Shown: positions 35,699-49,900, counted from the stretch's first letter. The stretch is 64,000 bases of DNA from Carposina sasakii (GCA_014607495.2 CP053156.1:12028001-12092000), one strand, 5' to 3'. The notes: a model not told the origin generated them from the sequence alone. Numbers and translations: made by a program.

Positions 35699-38600
35699 CT
35701 GGATTAACACATAGGCTACTTTTTATCCCGGGAAAATATTTTTGTCTTGGATAATTTCGACATTTTGTTTTTTCTTATGTAATTTTTTTATTATGTAGGT
35801 ATTTAAATAATTGACATTTTTGCATGCAATTTTAATAATTATATTATAAATTTTAATTTAAATTGGACATTCTCAAAAAATTTGTATGCCAAATAGGCGG
35901 ATCACAGAAGAGCTAATGTATCTATTTAACAACTGTAATAACCTGTGCATCACAAATAAACTATTTGATTTGATTTGATTTGATTTCTGCAGTCCACGCG
36001 GACGAAGTCGCGGGCGTCTACTAGTGATCTCATAAAGATTTAAGTAATCCAGCATGTTGCTGCAAAAGTTTTCTTTTACTAAAGTTCGCGAATTTCCCAA
36101 GTTTGTTTACTTCGCAGATGGATCTTGTTGAAAGTTGTAAACTATCATCTTATGAAGTGTAAAAATTTACCCTTTACTTTTCTTCTAAGTATTCCTTCAC
36201 TTCATTTGGTCTGCTGGAGAAATCTCTGCACGCCATTGTACATTTCTCCTGTAGGTACCTTTGTAATTTATGTGTATATTTTTAATTTGTGTGCAATAAA
36301 GAATAAGAATAAGGATTTCTTATGTGTGTGTTTCTTACAAGTTGCATCTTTTAAAAGTAAGTAAGTACCTATTTTGCATTATTATCTTAAAAGAAAGATT
36401 ACATAAACATAACGTGGGATTGTACTACCCAAAATGTTTTTTATCGAATGTTTATTACTGAAAGCAAGTAGTAGGTGTAGATTGGTACGTACAAAACAAT
36501 ATTTTCATTCACGTGGTTAATAACTTCATTAAACGTTCAAACACCTATCGTAAATTCTAATGTCCTTTATCTATTCAAATTGCTTGCGGATAGTGCAATA
36601 AATTTTCGCAGGGGCTTTGTGCTATTAATTGAATTAATATGCAGGTTTCAGATAGGGAGGTGCCTCTTTAGTTGGTCTCTATTAGTATAGTATGATCTAT
36701 TTCATTTCGGCGTGATTGAGTGTAATACATCAGTTTATCAGATTTGTTTAGTTTGATGAATGGATAACGATTGAGTCTTGAAATCTGCATAGAATCTAGA
36801 CACTCATCGTTTACAGAAACTACATTCTAAAGTAGACTGTAGGTTACTGCCTTTTTATCGTTTAAAGTTTAGTTTTTTTCGTCAAAGAGTAACAACATGT
36901 ACCAAATTACACAAAAACACTTTATCACATAATACTTACTTGTTAGATTACAGGTTTTTTTGTCTAAAGACGACGATTGTAGGTACTTACAGAACAGGTG
37001 TGCAATTTGCTCATTTATGCCCTCTTTTTAAAGATAATAAACATGGCTGAATTATGTTCGTGTGTGGTTAGGCTACTAAATTTGGATTTCGTAAGTATAC
37101 TATACAGGGTGGAAGTGACAGCAAAGCAAATATTTGATATGGCGACTGCGACTGAGGCGAAACCACTGAAAGGTAAAAATTGTGCAGATCGTTTAAGTAG
37201 GCCTTAGATACTGGCCTATACAGGATGATTTTTGGTCGTCAACCTTCCCGAAAACTACGGAATCTCCTCATCATCACGATCATTTTTCTCCATGGAAGCA
37301 TACCTGGGAAGTGTCTGGTTCCCAAGATATTAGGGTCCAAAGTTGAGTAAATAGACTGCGTTATTCTGCATAAATGCACATAGACGCGCGAAGAAAGATT
37401 TTTTTCGCGATAAATAATTAATATCTGTCCATGATAAAACTAGCATAAACACTGGACACAAAAAATTTCACACGACAAATAATAAAAAAATAAAAAATTA
37501 CATCTTTTCCCAGCATTTTTTTGGCATAAACTTACTTTATTTGATGTATAGAGTACGTACCCCTAGTTAATGGTGGCAACGAAAAAACATCCCGTATAAA
37601 AAATTTAACTAATGGATGATTTCCAAAAAACTTCAAAAAGTTCAAAATATCGATCTACCCCAATGGAGACTCACAAGTGGTCCAAAAAAATAGTAATGTA
37701 TCATTCAATAACCAGTAAACCCATTTAACTAGTCACAGGATCGCTCGATACAATTTGTGCGGAAAGCAAACATTGCGGATAATCAAATTAAAAATGTATT
37801 TCCTGCGAGTAACAACACTGTCGTATAACTTAAAACAATGGTACTTGTTCAGTATTTCAGTATTTGCCTGGCTGTCACACACACCCTGTATACATACGGC
37901 AAGCCAGAACTGCAGGATTATGAAGGAAATTCCACATTCACGCTTAGCAAAGTGGGGGAAAATGAAAATGATAAATTAACAGTTGTTAGCTTATAGCCTA
38001 GCCTGAGAGAATACCCAACTCTTACGCCATGCACGGAAGGAGATGCAGTTGAGTATTATAGTGAAGTATAATAATTAGGTATTATCAACCATACCAAATC
38101 GTATACCAAATCGAAAAAGAAAATTTATAAATACAATTTCAATAAATATTCCAAGCACAGATTTTTATGTAGTCACGAGAGTAATTTCCAAGCTTTGTAT
38201 CCTTAGAGAGAGAATGTTATTTGTAACGCAAGACTACCCGATAACTCAATAGGGGAAAATTCACTCATTATTCTTATAATCTTAGATACTAACTAGATAT
38301 TTTCTACAGCATATACAGAGTGTTTTCTAGTTGCCACCCTTAACGAAGGGTAGGCACGTACTCTATACATCAAATAAAGTAAGTTTATGCCAAAAAAAGC
38401 TGGTAAACAATATAATTGTTTTTGAAATCTTTTTTTAACTACTTGATCGGGCGAAATTTATAGTGTCCAGTGTTTATGTTAGTTTTTTTTTTATAGACAG
38501 ATGTTAATTATTTATCGTGAAAAAATCTTGCTACACGCGTCAATGTGCATTTATGCAGAAAAACTTTGGATACTAATATTTTGGACACTTCCCAGGTATG

Positions 38601-39365
38601 CTTCCATGGAGAAAAATGATCGTAATGATGAGATTCCGTAGTTTTCGGGAACCTTGACGACTAAAAATCATATATAGCATGTATATAGCATAAAAATACG
38701 ATGCACATTTTATACTTCAAAATTATTATCTTCCAACGAATACGCGGTTTCATTCACTTTGTATGCTGAGCAAGTTATTAAAGCGCCATTAATGCCATAA
38801 GAGTATTATCGACTATAAAATATTATACTAAATTTTCTTTAGGTACCTACTTTCATATTGAAAAATGGGGGTTTTTAGTAAATCTAATGTTTCTATTTTT
38901 CACGATCTCATGCTTAGGTATCTCATGAGACTTATGTAGGCATGAGTAATATTTTTCGCCTGAACTGGGAATCCAACGCACGTACCTAACGGTAGCCATT
39001 TGAGTTTCGTAACAAATCTGAATTTCGATTTTGTATAGTACTTAAATAACAAATTGAGTCGTAAATTATAACAACAGGTGCTCCTCAAGTTTGCTCCAAA
39101 ATTCTGCTTGAAGAGGCATTTTCATAAATGAGTCTTAGTAGGTATCTACACACAATGCGATTTTGTATTGTTGTTAGTAGACATTGTATAAAAGAAGCCA
39201 GTACTTTTGTGTGAGTTAATTACAATTCCACGTGTACTTTTGCGTAAAATATAACGTGGCACAATATGCTCTATACAGGATGTTTTTTTTATTGCGACCA
39301 TTAACGAAGGGTACGTACCCTATACATCAAATAAAGTAAGTTTATTTATTATTAACAAAAAAAAA

Positions 39366-39631
39366 TCACTATGGGTGCGCCCACCACCGGGCCCTACACC
39401 CTCCACTGACCCTCGGATCTGATAACTCATAATTGCGACAACAGGCACTTGCACTAACTACAATCGCCATGAGAAACCAGACCCGAGCACCTAGCATGCA
39501 AGACGATACATTGCACTATTCCGAAATCAAAAACTAGATAAATAATCTACATATGTTGTCGCAATTATGAGTTATCAGATCCGAGGGTGAGTGGAGGGTG
39601 TAGGGCCCGGTAGTGGGCGCACCCATAGTGA
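39366..39631. mobile_element. fold-back MITE with 78-bp inverted arms
   Basis: Arms 39366-39443 and 39554-39631 are inverted copies with two mismatches, starting TCACTATGGGTGCGCCCACC. The 110-bp centre matches 20235-20425. It is inserted in the minus-strand M1 copy 39278-39803. Confidence 0.85.
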
Positions 39632-40155
39632 ATGTTTGAACTTCCGAATTGTAACGCCTAATACAATTTCATTTTTAAAAAAATAATTAATTACTTGATC
39701 GGGCGTTTGTGTTTATGCTAGTTTTATCATAGACAGGTATTAATTATTTATCGTAAAAAAATGTTGCGACGCGCGTCTATGTGCATTTATGCAGAAAAAC
39801 GGATGTTTGTTACTCTTTCACGTAAAAACGGCTGGAGCGATTTTAATAAATTTGGTATGGAGTTAGCTGACACTCTGGATTAACACATAGGCTACTTTTT
39901 ACCCCGGGAAAATATTTTTATCCTGGATAATTTCAATATTTCTTTTTGCAGTCCACGCGGACGAAGTCGCGGACGTCCACAAGTAACCAATATGATTGCA
40001 GGACTGAAGCTGAGCCGATATTTTATATAATTCTAGTTACAATTTATCCGTTCCTCCGCTCCGGTGGACAGCGTGGTAACAACTTTCACAAGGATGTAAC
40101 CTAACTTTACAACTCATTACTGGTATAACCTCAATAACCTTTCCCTATAATAACA

Positions 40156-40536
40156 ATGCTACTCTTTGGTGTAACTTATGGTATAAGTGAGGCATGTGTA
40201 TTCATCTCTGTGTGTATCTTACATAGCGACAGTCTATATAATTCTAGCAAAAATAATAATCAATTTGGCTATTGTAGAGATTATCCATCTTTGAATGGAT
40301 CTACCTGGGATGCACATACGCTATTATTATGGAAATCAAGTACCGACCCTCGAGAGAATGGACGATTATCTACCGGTCTACGTAGTAGTTTGATATATTG
40401 TACTTGTAGTAATAATGTTATGGTTACCATAAAGAGGATTTATGCAAGGGCAAAAGGATTCCTGGGCTGTGGTGCACTCCAAAAAGATTGCTATCTTGGA
40501 ATTCGAGGTTGTTATAATAATGTACTTATCAAGTGA
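40156..40536 (+). CDS. 126-codon ORF of unknown nature
   Basis: An open frame from ATG to TGA, rich in Ser, Asn and Cys, with no recognised domain and no credible splice partners. It is long for chance in AT-rich DNA but has no other support. A decayed mobile element or a chance ORF is as likely as a gene. Confidence 0.15.
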   Translation: MLLFGVTYGISEACVFISVCILHSDSLYNSSKNNNQFGYCRDYPSLNGSTWDAHTLLLWKSSTDPRENGRLSTGLRSSLIYCTCSNNVMVTIKRIYARAKGFLGCGALQKDCYLGIRGCYNNVLIK

Positions 40537-40712
40537 ACGTAATATTCCCCATTACGGCCATACTGATGTAGAATGACTCCGTAACGCTTTCTATAAAGTT
40601 CATTACCAGTCTTTAGAATGTGATGAGAAAAACAAAGGTAGGCTACCTCCTTACCATGTCAAACCTAAAATATAGGCGTAGAATTTACACATTTCAAGTT
40701 AACACGTATACC

Positions 40713-40880
40713 ACGTATCGGCAAACGCAGCGTGGGAAGGCCACCCGCGAGGTGGACGGACGACCTGGCCAAGGTCGCGGGCATCGGTTGGATGCAGACT
40801 GCTTCCGACCAGTCGGAGTGGAGGTTGTTGGGGGAGGCCTAAGTCCAGTGGACTTCTTAGGGCTGTAAATGATGATGATG
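40713..40880 (+). pseudogene. LINE RT carboxyl-end fragment with (ATG)n tail
   Basis: The frame with RWTDDLAKVAGIGWMQTA and SEWRLLGEA is the LINE tail that R1 copies share; it ends at GGGCTGTAAATGATGATGATG. The longer open frame here is out of register. Confidence 0.65.
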
Positions 40881-41275
40881 ATAAATGGAAACGTCGGAAA
40901 AACCCTCAAGAATGGGTGTAAAATTAGTAAAGATTAAAAAGAATTGCAGAAACAACTTACGTGAGCCTATGATGTGATCGCATTTCAACTAAAGTTTTAT
41001 TTAGCTTACCTTCATATAAAACCATGCACACGCACTAGATTCACATTACAAGTAAACAAAATATAACTTATCTACCATAAAACATCACTTGACGGACACA
41101 TGCAAGCCATTTACAAATAAATTTTGATTTTCACAAGAAAAATCGGGTGTTTTCTTTCCCGCCGAATCCTTCACAATTGAATTATATGAATAGCCATATC
41201 GAAAAAATCCTACGCTGTAGTCCACTTCGGTGATCATACGATGTATTTTCAAAATCACAATTTGATACTAAAGCC

Positions 41276-41281
41276 TTTATT
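41276..41281 (-). terminator. AATAAA polyadenylation signal of MYCBPAP
   Basis: TTTATT on the plus strand reads AATAAA on the minus strand, eight bases beyond the TAA stop at 41290-41292. A canonical signal this close would imply a very short 3' UTR. Confidence 0.5.
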
Positions 41282-41289
41282 CCAATTTA

Positions 41290-43218
41290 TTAACTCTGAC
41301 AAAAGTCAAATTCAATCCATCTATTTAAGTCTAAACTACTGAGCACTCCAGCACATAACTCAATGGTATCTGCTACATGGTCATACATTTTAATATAATA
41401 AACGTTGTTAATAGTATCCATGACCAAAGGATCGCAATCATTTATATGAGCAATGGTATCTTTCCACGACGTAACATAATCGCCGCTCTCTTTTCCAGGT
41501 TCCAAATTAACTCCATACAAATACGCGACGTTCACTTTTTCAGTATAGAATTTATCAGCTAGTTGACCTAGTATAAGGTTCACAGCTCTGTATTTCTGTT
41601 TTAACAGAGATTCTTGCTCATGCCAAGGTTTAAGTAAATCAGCGTGAGAATTTCTAAGCAATTTATAGTAATTCATCCTCTCATCAAACTCTTTTCTCAT
41701 CATTGCTGTTCTCCAAGTTGTTATCGACAAATCCCATTCTTGACCAGGTACCATTTCCGAGTACAGTTGATTCAATTTTGCTACTTCTGCTTGGTGGTAA
41801 AAACAAACTGGGTTCTTCATTACAAATAATTCACCCTCCAAAAAGTAATGTTTGTACGGATAAATGAGAGGTGGAATAGTTGTTGCCTTCTGGATAATAT
41901 CATTCAAGATAACACGAACAGAATTATAGACCGCTTTGAGGTCTACTCTTTTTCTTAGTATATTTACTCTCTTTTTAATTATGTCAAGATATTCGATTGC
42001 ATCTCCGCTTAAGTTAACTATTAGTTTTTGAGATAAATTATCAAAAAAGTTTAAATTCGACAAGTTGAATTCCCAAGATTCATTGTAGATTCCGGGCTTT
42101 TTAGATACGAATGTTAAATATATTTCTTTTCTTTGGCCTGGAGCGATGACGTCTTCGTTTTTATTAAAAAAGAAAACTTGGTCAACTTCGTCTTCAGGTA
42201 TAAATTGAATTGGCAAATTCATTTTCTTCCAACAATATCTGAGTGTAACGGTCCCAAGATTCTGCAAAATTATTTTACTTCTTCCGGTTCGTTTGTATGG
42301 TACATTAAAGTAGTAAGTCCAGGACGTACATGGCTTATGCCAGGCTTCCTTTTCCGTAACAAAGGCATAGGGCATAGTTTGTCCAGGTATTTCCTTGTAG
42401 AAAAGTGAGTCATTTATTCTAAGAGCGTAAACATTTGCCAAAACATCTTCTGTAGGTTCAGCCTCGTTTACTTGTATGGTTATTTCATCTTTAAATAATG
42501 CATTATAGCTACGAATTTCAGGCTTTTTACCTATTACAATTAATTGTGAAACGTCCGGTCTGAAAATATATGCACAAGATTAATACTCATATCATATGTC
42601 TAGTACTCCGCAAAATACTAAGGCACTTATAATTCAATGATACATTATCTATTAAAAACAAAATTATGACAGCCATTACATATATCATTATCGAAAAGAA
42701 ATTTAACCAAAAAATTACCTAAAAGGGTCAATCTTCTCAATTTTTCCTTTTAGTTCAGTTTCACGTTTTGTTCTATATTTTACATAATCAGTATTTAGTT
42801 TCGTGCACTTAGCACGTTTGGATACTCCAGATATACCGGCCTCTGCTTCCTGAATATGCTTTGGCATTCCTATATGTTTGATAATGCGCGGACGCCCCAT
42901 TTCTGATGGGGTCCTATGCACTTCGTACACAGGATCACAGTAACAGTCTTGTTTTAATCTCAGCGGTTGTTCAAATAGAGTTCCTCTAATAATAGGTTTG
43001 GGCTCTATTTTTGCGTTTTCCAATGCTATTTTTCGTTCTTTATCTTCTCTTATATCTTTTAGTTGGTTCATAACAAGGTCCGTTGGTGGTCGGCCGGTAG
43101 CTTCGCCAAGTCGAGTTGTTTCCTCTTTTCGAATGCGTATCCATTTCTCCCACAGCAACAATTCATGATCAGGATTTACTACATTATTACAGAGCTCTTC
43201 TTTAGTTTGCTTTTTCAT
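41290..43218 (-). CDS. MYCBPAP: MYCBP-associated protein (MYCBPAP) homologue, 2 exons, 589 aa
   Basis: Exon 1 runs 43218-42719 and exon 2 runs 42559-41290, joined in phase 2 across a 159-bp GT-AG intron, giving 589 codons and TAA. The protein is hydrophilic at its amino end (a Lys/Glu-rich, probably helical region to about residue 165). A beta-rich segment at about 245-350 follows, with LQNLGTVTLRYCW, FFFNKNEDVIAPGQ and FVSKKPGIYNESWEF; these match the ASH/MSP-like block of the MYCBPAP family. Family members bind MYCBP (AMY-1) and are enriched in testis and linked to the axoneme. The carboxyl half is mixed helical. Human MYCBPAP is longer (about 950 residues), so this is a compact insect form. 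The start is the first ATG of the open frame. The gene is head to head with the carbonic-anhydrase-like gene at 43954. Confidence 0.85.
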
Positions 43219-43953
43219 CTTTCGTGTGTATTTATTATATATAGGTAGTTTATAAATTAAATATCTATTATTAGTATTTATAATTCAACTTAAATTATTG
43301 AGTCATTTTCTTTTCAAATTATGCAATTGATGCAAATGATCTTTTCTCTATGATTATTAAAATTATTAATGTTAAAAATTTTAATAAGAGAGCTCGTAGA
43401 CTTACATTGTAGAGTGACCAACTTATGAACAACTAAATTGTGTACCTTCGTTAACAACTCAATCAATTAACTTTGTTTTTTTATCTGAACATGTTATTTG
43501 GATAAACTGCGAGCTTGTATAAAGTAACTGTACTAACAAGCGACTGGCTGCCAATAGGTACGAGTAGGTCCCGTACCTTTCCAACTTTCTAGTTGTTAAC
43601 TAAGTTGAGAATCTCTAATAAATCTCGATCCAAATAGACAATATAAAGAAGGATAGGTAGGTAATATTAAAACCGTAAGATAGTGCATGTACCTGTTGGT
43701 ATGCCCTCATTTTAGTTGGCCAATTTGCAAATTAAAGTCTATAAGCACTCTTATATCGACGACGACTTTTTTTGTCTATAACTTCCATAATCAAATAAAA
43801 AAAAACTAAAATCTATTCAGTTAAATTGACAATTTTTGACAATAAAAGCCGGGAAAATATTTGTAGATTAAAAAAAACTATGTAAACATGTAGATAAATA
43901 CTGTAAATAAATAAAACTATAAATTCTGCGTGAAAAGGGGGATATTTGCGAAT
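43219..43953. promoter_or_regulatory. 735-bp divergent intergenic region, possible bidirectional promoter
   Basis: This gap separates the start codons of MYCBPAP (minus) and the carbonic-anhydrase-like gene (plus). It is AT-rich and, unlike most gaps here, I see no recognisable MITE or LINE fragment in it. No clear TATA box can be assigned. The regulatory role is inferred from the head-to-head layout. Confidence 0.4.
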
Positions 43954-46900
43954 ATGCCACCGTTAAAGCCAACCCTAGGTAAACCTATATATTTTGCAAT
44001 GAAGTCATCATTAAAGTAAATAATGTTATTATAATCTCATACTTATGTATAGATAAATATCGCAAAAAATTGCATCAGCTTTGAGCATCCCACCGTTGGG
44101 CGAAGACCTATTCGAATCGAGCCCATACGCCGCTATCGTGTCCTATTCTTGCTGGAAACTGTCCAAGTAATCCCTCCATCACTTCCTGGGTTTTCCATAT
44201 TTAGTCCCCTGTATGTTATAAAAATCCAAAACCAAAATGAAAGAATGATATGACGGTAGATAGACCAAAGCGGTTGATATCCAACAAGCTTATCCATTAG
44301 TGGATGTGGTTTTCCAAGGACAGAAATTGAGGATGAACAATGGCGTAGGTAAAAAGGTGGCACGCTCGGTTTTCATACTATCTTATGACCTGTATGGTCG
44401 GTCATAAACGAAATATGTTGTTTAAATATTTTTTATACATTAATATTTACTGACTTCTATGCTGCTCTGGGAGTGATAAAAAGCGTATAATACTACAGCT
44501 GCTTCACTTCCCGCGCATACTGTCAGTAGAGGGACAAGAGAGTCTTTGTGTTTTGTACCCCGTAAGGGATAAAGGCGTGATTATATGTATGTATTTACTT
44601 ACTTCTCTAGTTGTGGAAGAAGAAGAACCAGTAAAAGTAGAAGTAAAAATCATACCGAATTATGGAACGTTGGAATGGATAATGCATTTATGGGATATTG
44701 AAGGGCACTTACCCACCCCTATCGACGTGTCTATAACGGGTGCTATACCATACAAATGTCCCAAACTGGTATGGTATAACTTTGATGTGTATCCTCACAA
44801 AGTGAAGCTGACAAATACTGGATATTCTCGTAAGTTTGTGATAATTTTCAACAATTATGTACTATATTATATGCCGCGTGTTGCCGGCAGAGTAGAGTTT
44901 GTACCACTCCATACCTGCCCGTGGGTATCGTACGAGGTGATTAAGGGTTCCGGGAGGTGAGAAGCAGCGCCTCCCGTGTAGACAACATAGTCCGAAAAGC
45001 ACACTGCGGTCACCAACCCGCCTGGCCAGCGTGGTGACTATGGGCAAATACCCCTCATGGCAGTCTTGTACCGTGCCCTAGGGTAGGTCTACGTCCAGTA
45101 GTGGACTGTAAAGTAACAAATCAGCTTTTTGTTGTCCACTGCTGGACGAAGGCCTCCCCCCATCGCACAAACGATCTCCCGTGTTATCTAGTCCCCACGA
45201 ACTGTCCCCTTCAAGTCATAGATCCATCGGCTCCGTAAGTCATGGCTGGTAGAACGCACTGATCGAATACCTTGGTCTTGAGGCATTGTGGCAAGGATGA
45301 CTCAAAGATATGACGCAACTTCTCAAACGCTGCTCACACAAGCTGCACTCTTCTGGTGATTTCTCCCTCGAAGTTGTCTTTACCCAACTGCAATATTTTC
45401 CCAAGGTATACATACTTCAGAACAACTTCTAGGGCTACACCTTCGACGGATATCGGCTCAGGGATGATGTGTCGATTGAACATTGCTTTGGTCTTGTCCA
45501 GGTTCATACCGAGTCCCACACGCCTCGAGGTAGCATTGAGACTAGACAGCATTTTAGCAGGCTGCCCTCATCATCGTCAGCCTATTACAGTCTACTACTG
45601 GACGTAGACCTCCCTCAGGGCACGCCACAAGACTGCCATGAGGGGTATTTGCCCATAGTCACCACGCTGGGCAGGCGGGTTGGTATCCGCAGTTTGTATT
45701 TTGGAATATGTTATCAACACGGGAGGCGCTGCTGCCCACCTCCCAGAAACCCTTAATAGCCTCGTACGATACCCACGGCCAGACATGGGGTGGTACGAAT
45801 TCTACTCTGCCGGCACCATGCGGCCGTGATAATGGTGTCCCGTAACTACACATTTCAGTACTCGTTGGAGCGAAATGGCGTACAGAGCGACCTTATTTAG
45901 AAGGAGGGCCGTTTTTAGAGAAGCATGTCCTATCCCAGATCCACTTCCATTGGGGCAGTAACATGATGGAAGGGAGTGAACACACCGTGGACCAGAGACA
46001 GCATCCTGGTGAAATGCAGGTAAGGCTTACATTATTGTAACCAATAAACATATAATTAAGTTCTATGCTGTTGCTTCACTAGAATACATCAGCGGCATCT
46101 ACTTCTGTGCATGTCGTAAGAGTCGACTAAAGAACACGGGAATTATCTCGGGTCATAAGCTAGTAACTTATCACTGAATATAATGTATAAAGCCGTGTGA
46201 ACGTCCTCAGTAACTAGAATCGTAAAGAAATAAAAAAGTTTATAAAGAAATTTTGGGTAAGTGAAAATCTTTAGACAGCTACTTATCAACAAGTAGCTGT
46301 CTAAAGTCAACTTAGGCTTTTTGTGTCGGGATAAGTTGGAGGTCCCACAGGAAATAAAGTAAGCAAAACGAGATTATTATACTACACTAGCTGGTTCCTG
46401 CCGTTCTGTCTGCTTGGACAACAGTAGAGCTTAAGCCAGGGTATTTTCTGTCCTGTTCTGATGCAGAGCTTCACTAGAATACATGAGCTGCATCTCCTTC
46501 CGTGCATGTCGCATGAGTTGACTAAGGAACTCGGCCATTCTCTTAGACCGTTTGTAGAAGTCCGTGTTTCACACCGGACATCGGACTGCCGTATACTTAT
46601 AAAACTTATATAGACTGCAGCGGTGCTTACCACCAGGCGCGTTGTGGTCAAGCGTAAGCCTATTTAATATAATTTTTTTTTTTAAACGAAAAACCGACTC
46701 CCAAAACTCGAGCTAAATTTTACTAAAAGGCATATATTATCAGATTTATATGCCAGCAAATGATTAAATAGGCCACATGACAAAAGAGAGAAATGACTAG
46801 GCTTCGAAACTTTACGTCTGATAATATGATGATGATGATGATAATGATGACCTCCGACCGATTTCGGTCATGGCGACCACTTCTACTCCTAGATATTACT

Positions 46901-49900
46901 AAGTTGGCGTTCATGCGCTCGGAGATGGCTTACATAGTCAATCTTCGCCCTGAACGCCCGCGCACACAGAGAACAGGTTAGTGCGTCATTATTGTAATTA
47001 TAGATAATGGCAGCAGGAGGACGAGTCTTTAGTTAATCACGTTTAGCGTCAAGGTCAGCTTGACGCTGCTCCTCGAACTCGTGAACTTGCTTCATCACCA
47101 TCCTGCGCCACTCTGGTCGTTGTGCTGCCAAAACTTACCATTTAGATGGATCTATATTGCATCACTTCATATGTCTTTTCTGAACATCTTTGTATCTGAG
47201 GAGTTGCCCGCCGCGTTTCCGCTTGACCTCCTCCAGTTCAGAAAAGAAGATGCGCTTAGCCAATCTCTCCTCCGCCATACAAGACACATGACCGCACCAC
47301 CGAAGCTGCCGACGCATTAAGGCCTCAATGCCACTTACATTGGCTCTTCGCAATACTTCGGTATTACGCACTCGGTCGGACCATCTGATTCTCATGATGG
47401 ATCGGAGGCACTTGAGGTGGAATCGATCCAGAGTGCGTATGTGGCGACGGTACATGCACCACGCCTCGGAGGAATATAAGAGATTTGGCAGCACAACAGC
47501 CATGTACACTGTTGTTTAAGCAACATATAATTACACTCCTTCTTCCTGCCCTGTTCCCAATCATTTGGGGTCGGTGTAATGTGTAGGTACTTTTCTTTCA
47601 TTGATCCCTATTATCCTTCATCTCGTTATTCTCATGTCTACCTCTTCCTCTATAACCATCTTACTTCAGACACCGCTTAATGCAACATATAATTTCACGA
47701 CTTGACACAATTATCTTCATCTTCATAAGCCTGTTGCAGTCCACTACTGGACGTAGGCCTCCCCCTGGCATAGGAGGATTTTGTTACTAAAAAGTTCCAC
47801 TATCTATTTTTCGGTGGCTCCATTATCAGACCCTCGTTTCCTTTATATTATGTGTAGCTGACCAAAATTCCCTATAATAATCTAAAAACGGCTAACTCGT
47901 GCCCTATTATATTTGAGGATATCCCTAGATTCCTTAGAGATTCCATCATCAGATGTTATGTTTTATATGTAGGTGATCAAAACGCTCAGTAAAAGTATAA
48001 AATCAGACTACATGTGCCTATAATATTTGATTGAGGATTGCCTTCGATTTCTCCAAGATCCCATCATCAGATCCTGATGTGGTGAATATGGGACCAACTT
48101 GGAAGCATACCATGACAAACTATAAAAAAAATGAAATCGGTTCATAAATGACGGAGTTCTGAGGTAACACACAAAAAATATATATATACAGACGAATTGA
48201 TAACCTCTCTTTTTTGAAGTCGGTTAAAAAAACCTTTTACCGTATGTATGTTAGCTAGACTGCCGCGACTCACTCGAATAGTCTGTAGGCTGTAGCAATT
48301 TTTAGATTCGGTGTAATTTCTTTATTATACACACAAACATTGAACAATACTCGTATATAGGTAGGTATAGTTACATCACACAGTTACACAGAACATACCT
48401 AAAACTAAGCTTATTTCCAAAAGAGATTTTTTTGTTATACATAATTTTCAGGTTACTTTCTTTCGGTCGGAGTATTTGACACAAGAGGAAGCTATGCATC
48501 ATCCGGATGGCGTGGTTATGATTTGTTTTATGATAAAGGTATCCTCCTATCCATATATCGCAATTATGTCCCTTATATCACAATTTTTAAGTTAAGAGTG
48601 GAGCCTTGTGCGTGATTGTAAAAGCTAGATGCGCTCGTTCGGAGCAAACACTTTTGTATGAAATGAAACCGCACGCTCTGGTGCATGCATATTGCAGATC
48701 TACTATCTGGCATTTAAGCCCTCTTTGGGCATGCATTGCCTTTTTCCCAGATGTATACAGGGTGTAACAAAAGAAATATATATGTTAAGGGAAATGCTAT
48801 GAAAAAAGGCCTCTATAGAACCTATCCACAAATCATGGGGATCTTGGTCTATTGATGGGGTTCTTGGTCGTCTGAGATACCTACTTAATAAATTAAATAA
48901 AGTAATCGCCTATTACAGTATGGAGTGAACCCAGACAAGCGACTGGCCTGGATCCTCGAAGGGTTCCCTCGTGTCAGAGAGGCTCAAACCTCCACCAGGA
49001 TTGGTCCGTTACCCATGTCGCAACTGCTGCCAATGTTCTACGAAGACTTCTTCCTTTATTGGGGAAGCCTAAAGGGTGTGAGGAGCGAGGGTCACATCCT
49101 GAGGTGGATAGTGCCTAGGACCACTTTGTTCGCGTCTTTTGAACAGGTGAGTGAGCTTTAGTAAATAATTGACCCATAGTGAATATACAACAAATCACTT
49201 TAGGTGCATATCAGAACAATTTGTAGATGGTAATGTCTTCAAAATGTAGCTGATCAGAGAATATTGTGTAGGTACTTACAAAGGTTTAAATAAGCAATTT
49301 GAAACTACATTCGTCGTGCGATTGCTTAGGTATTTACGAGAGTCGTGTCTTGCCCAAACGTCGCTTCTCTTCTCTTCTTCCGTTCTGTCCTGGATGTAGT
49401 AGGTACCGTTAACACACAATGTACATCGGTAGGTATGTAAGAAGAACGTCCTGACGATACATTTTGCCCAGGAATTAGAGATGCTCAGCTCTTTATACCT
49501 GCATCTTTCATTGAACATTAACAACAATAAATGCACAGATTATCCTGCATCTTTGTAAGCTGCGTGAGGTATATACTGCATTATGTATGTATCAAAAAGC
49601 AAGAGAAATTCCGCGACTATACGAATCCGCACCAAGTCAGCACTTGGCCTTACCCTACAATATCGGTAGGTAAATATTTGAACCGATTAACTTACAACCA
49701 AAACAATACTCAACAAGTTATAAATTAGTTCTTGTATAAATCCCGAATAAGATGATTTTGTAGTTTTCAAACTCATTTTATGCTTCAATAAACTAGTTTA
49801 TAGTTATTTAAAGTTGAATTTATGTACTGAGGATAAAACTTCGTCCAATACGGGTAAGATACAATTAATTTGAGCCAACATTGATATTGCTGATAGGGTC

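Larger units (their letters stand above)
35010..41275. other. intergenic stretch between carbonic anhydrase 1 and MYCBPAP
   Basis: Mostly mobile-element debris: a split GACGCCCGCGAC-family copy (35286-36030), M2 (35406-35698), a LINE tail (36110-36330), three M1 copies (37220-39803), R2 (37898-38068) and a LINE end (40713-40880). Unique-looking AT-rich DNA at 36.3-37.2 and 38.7-39.25 kb shows no gene. Confidence 0.65.
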
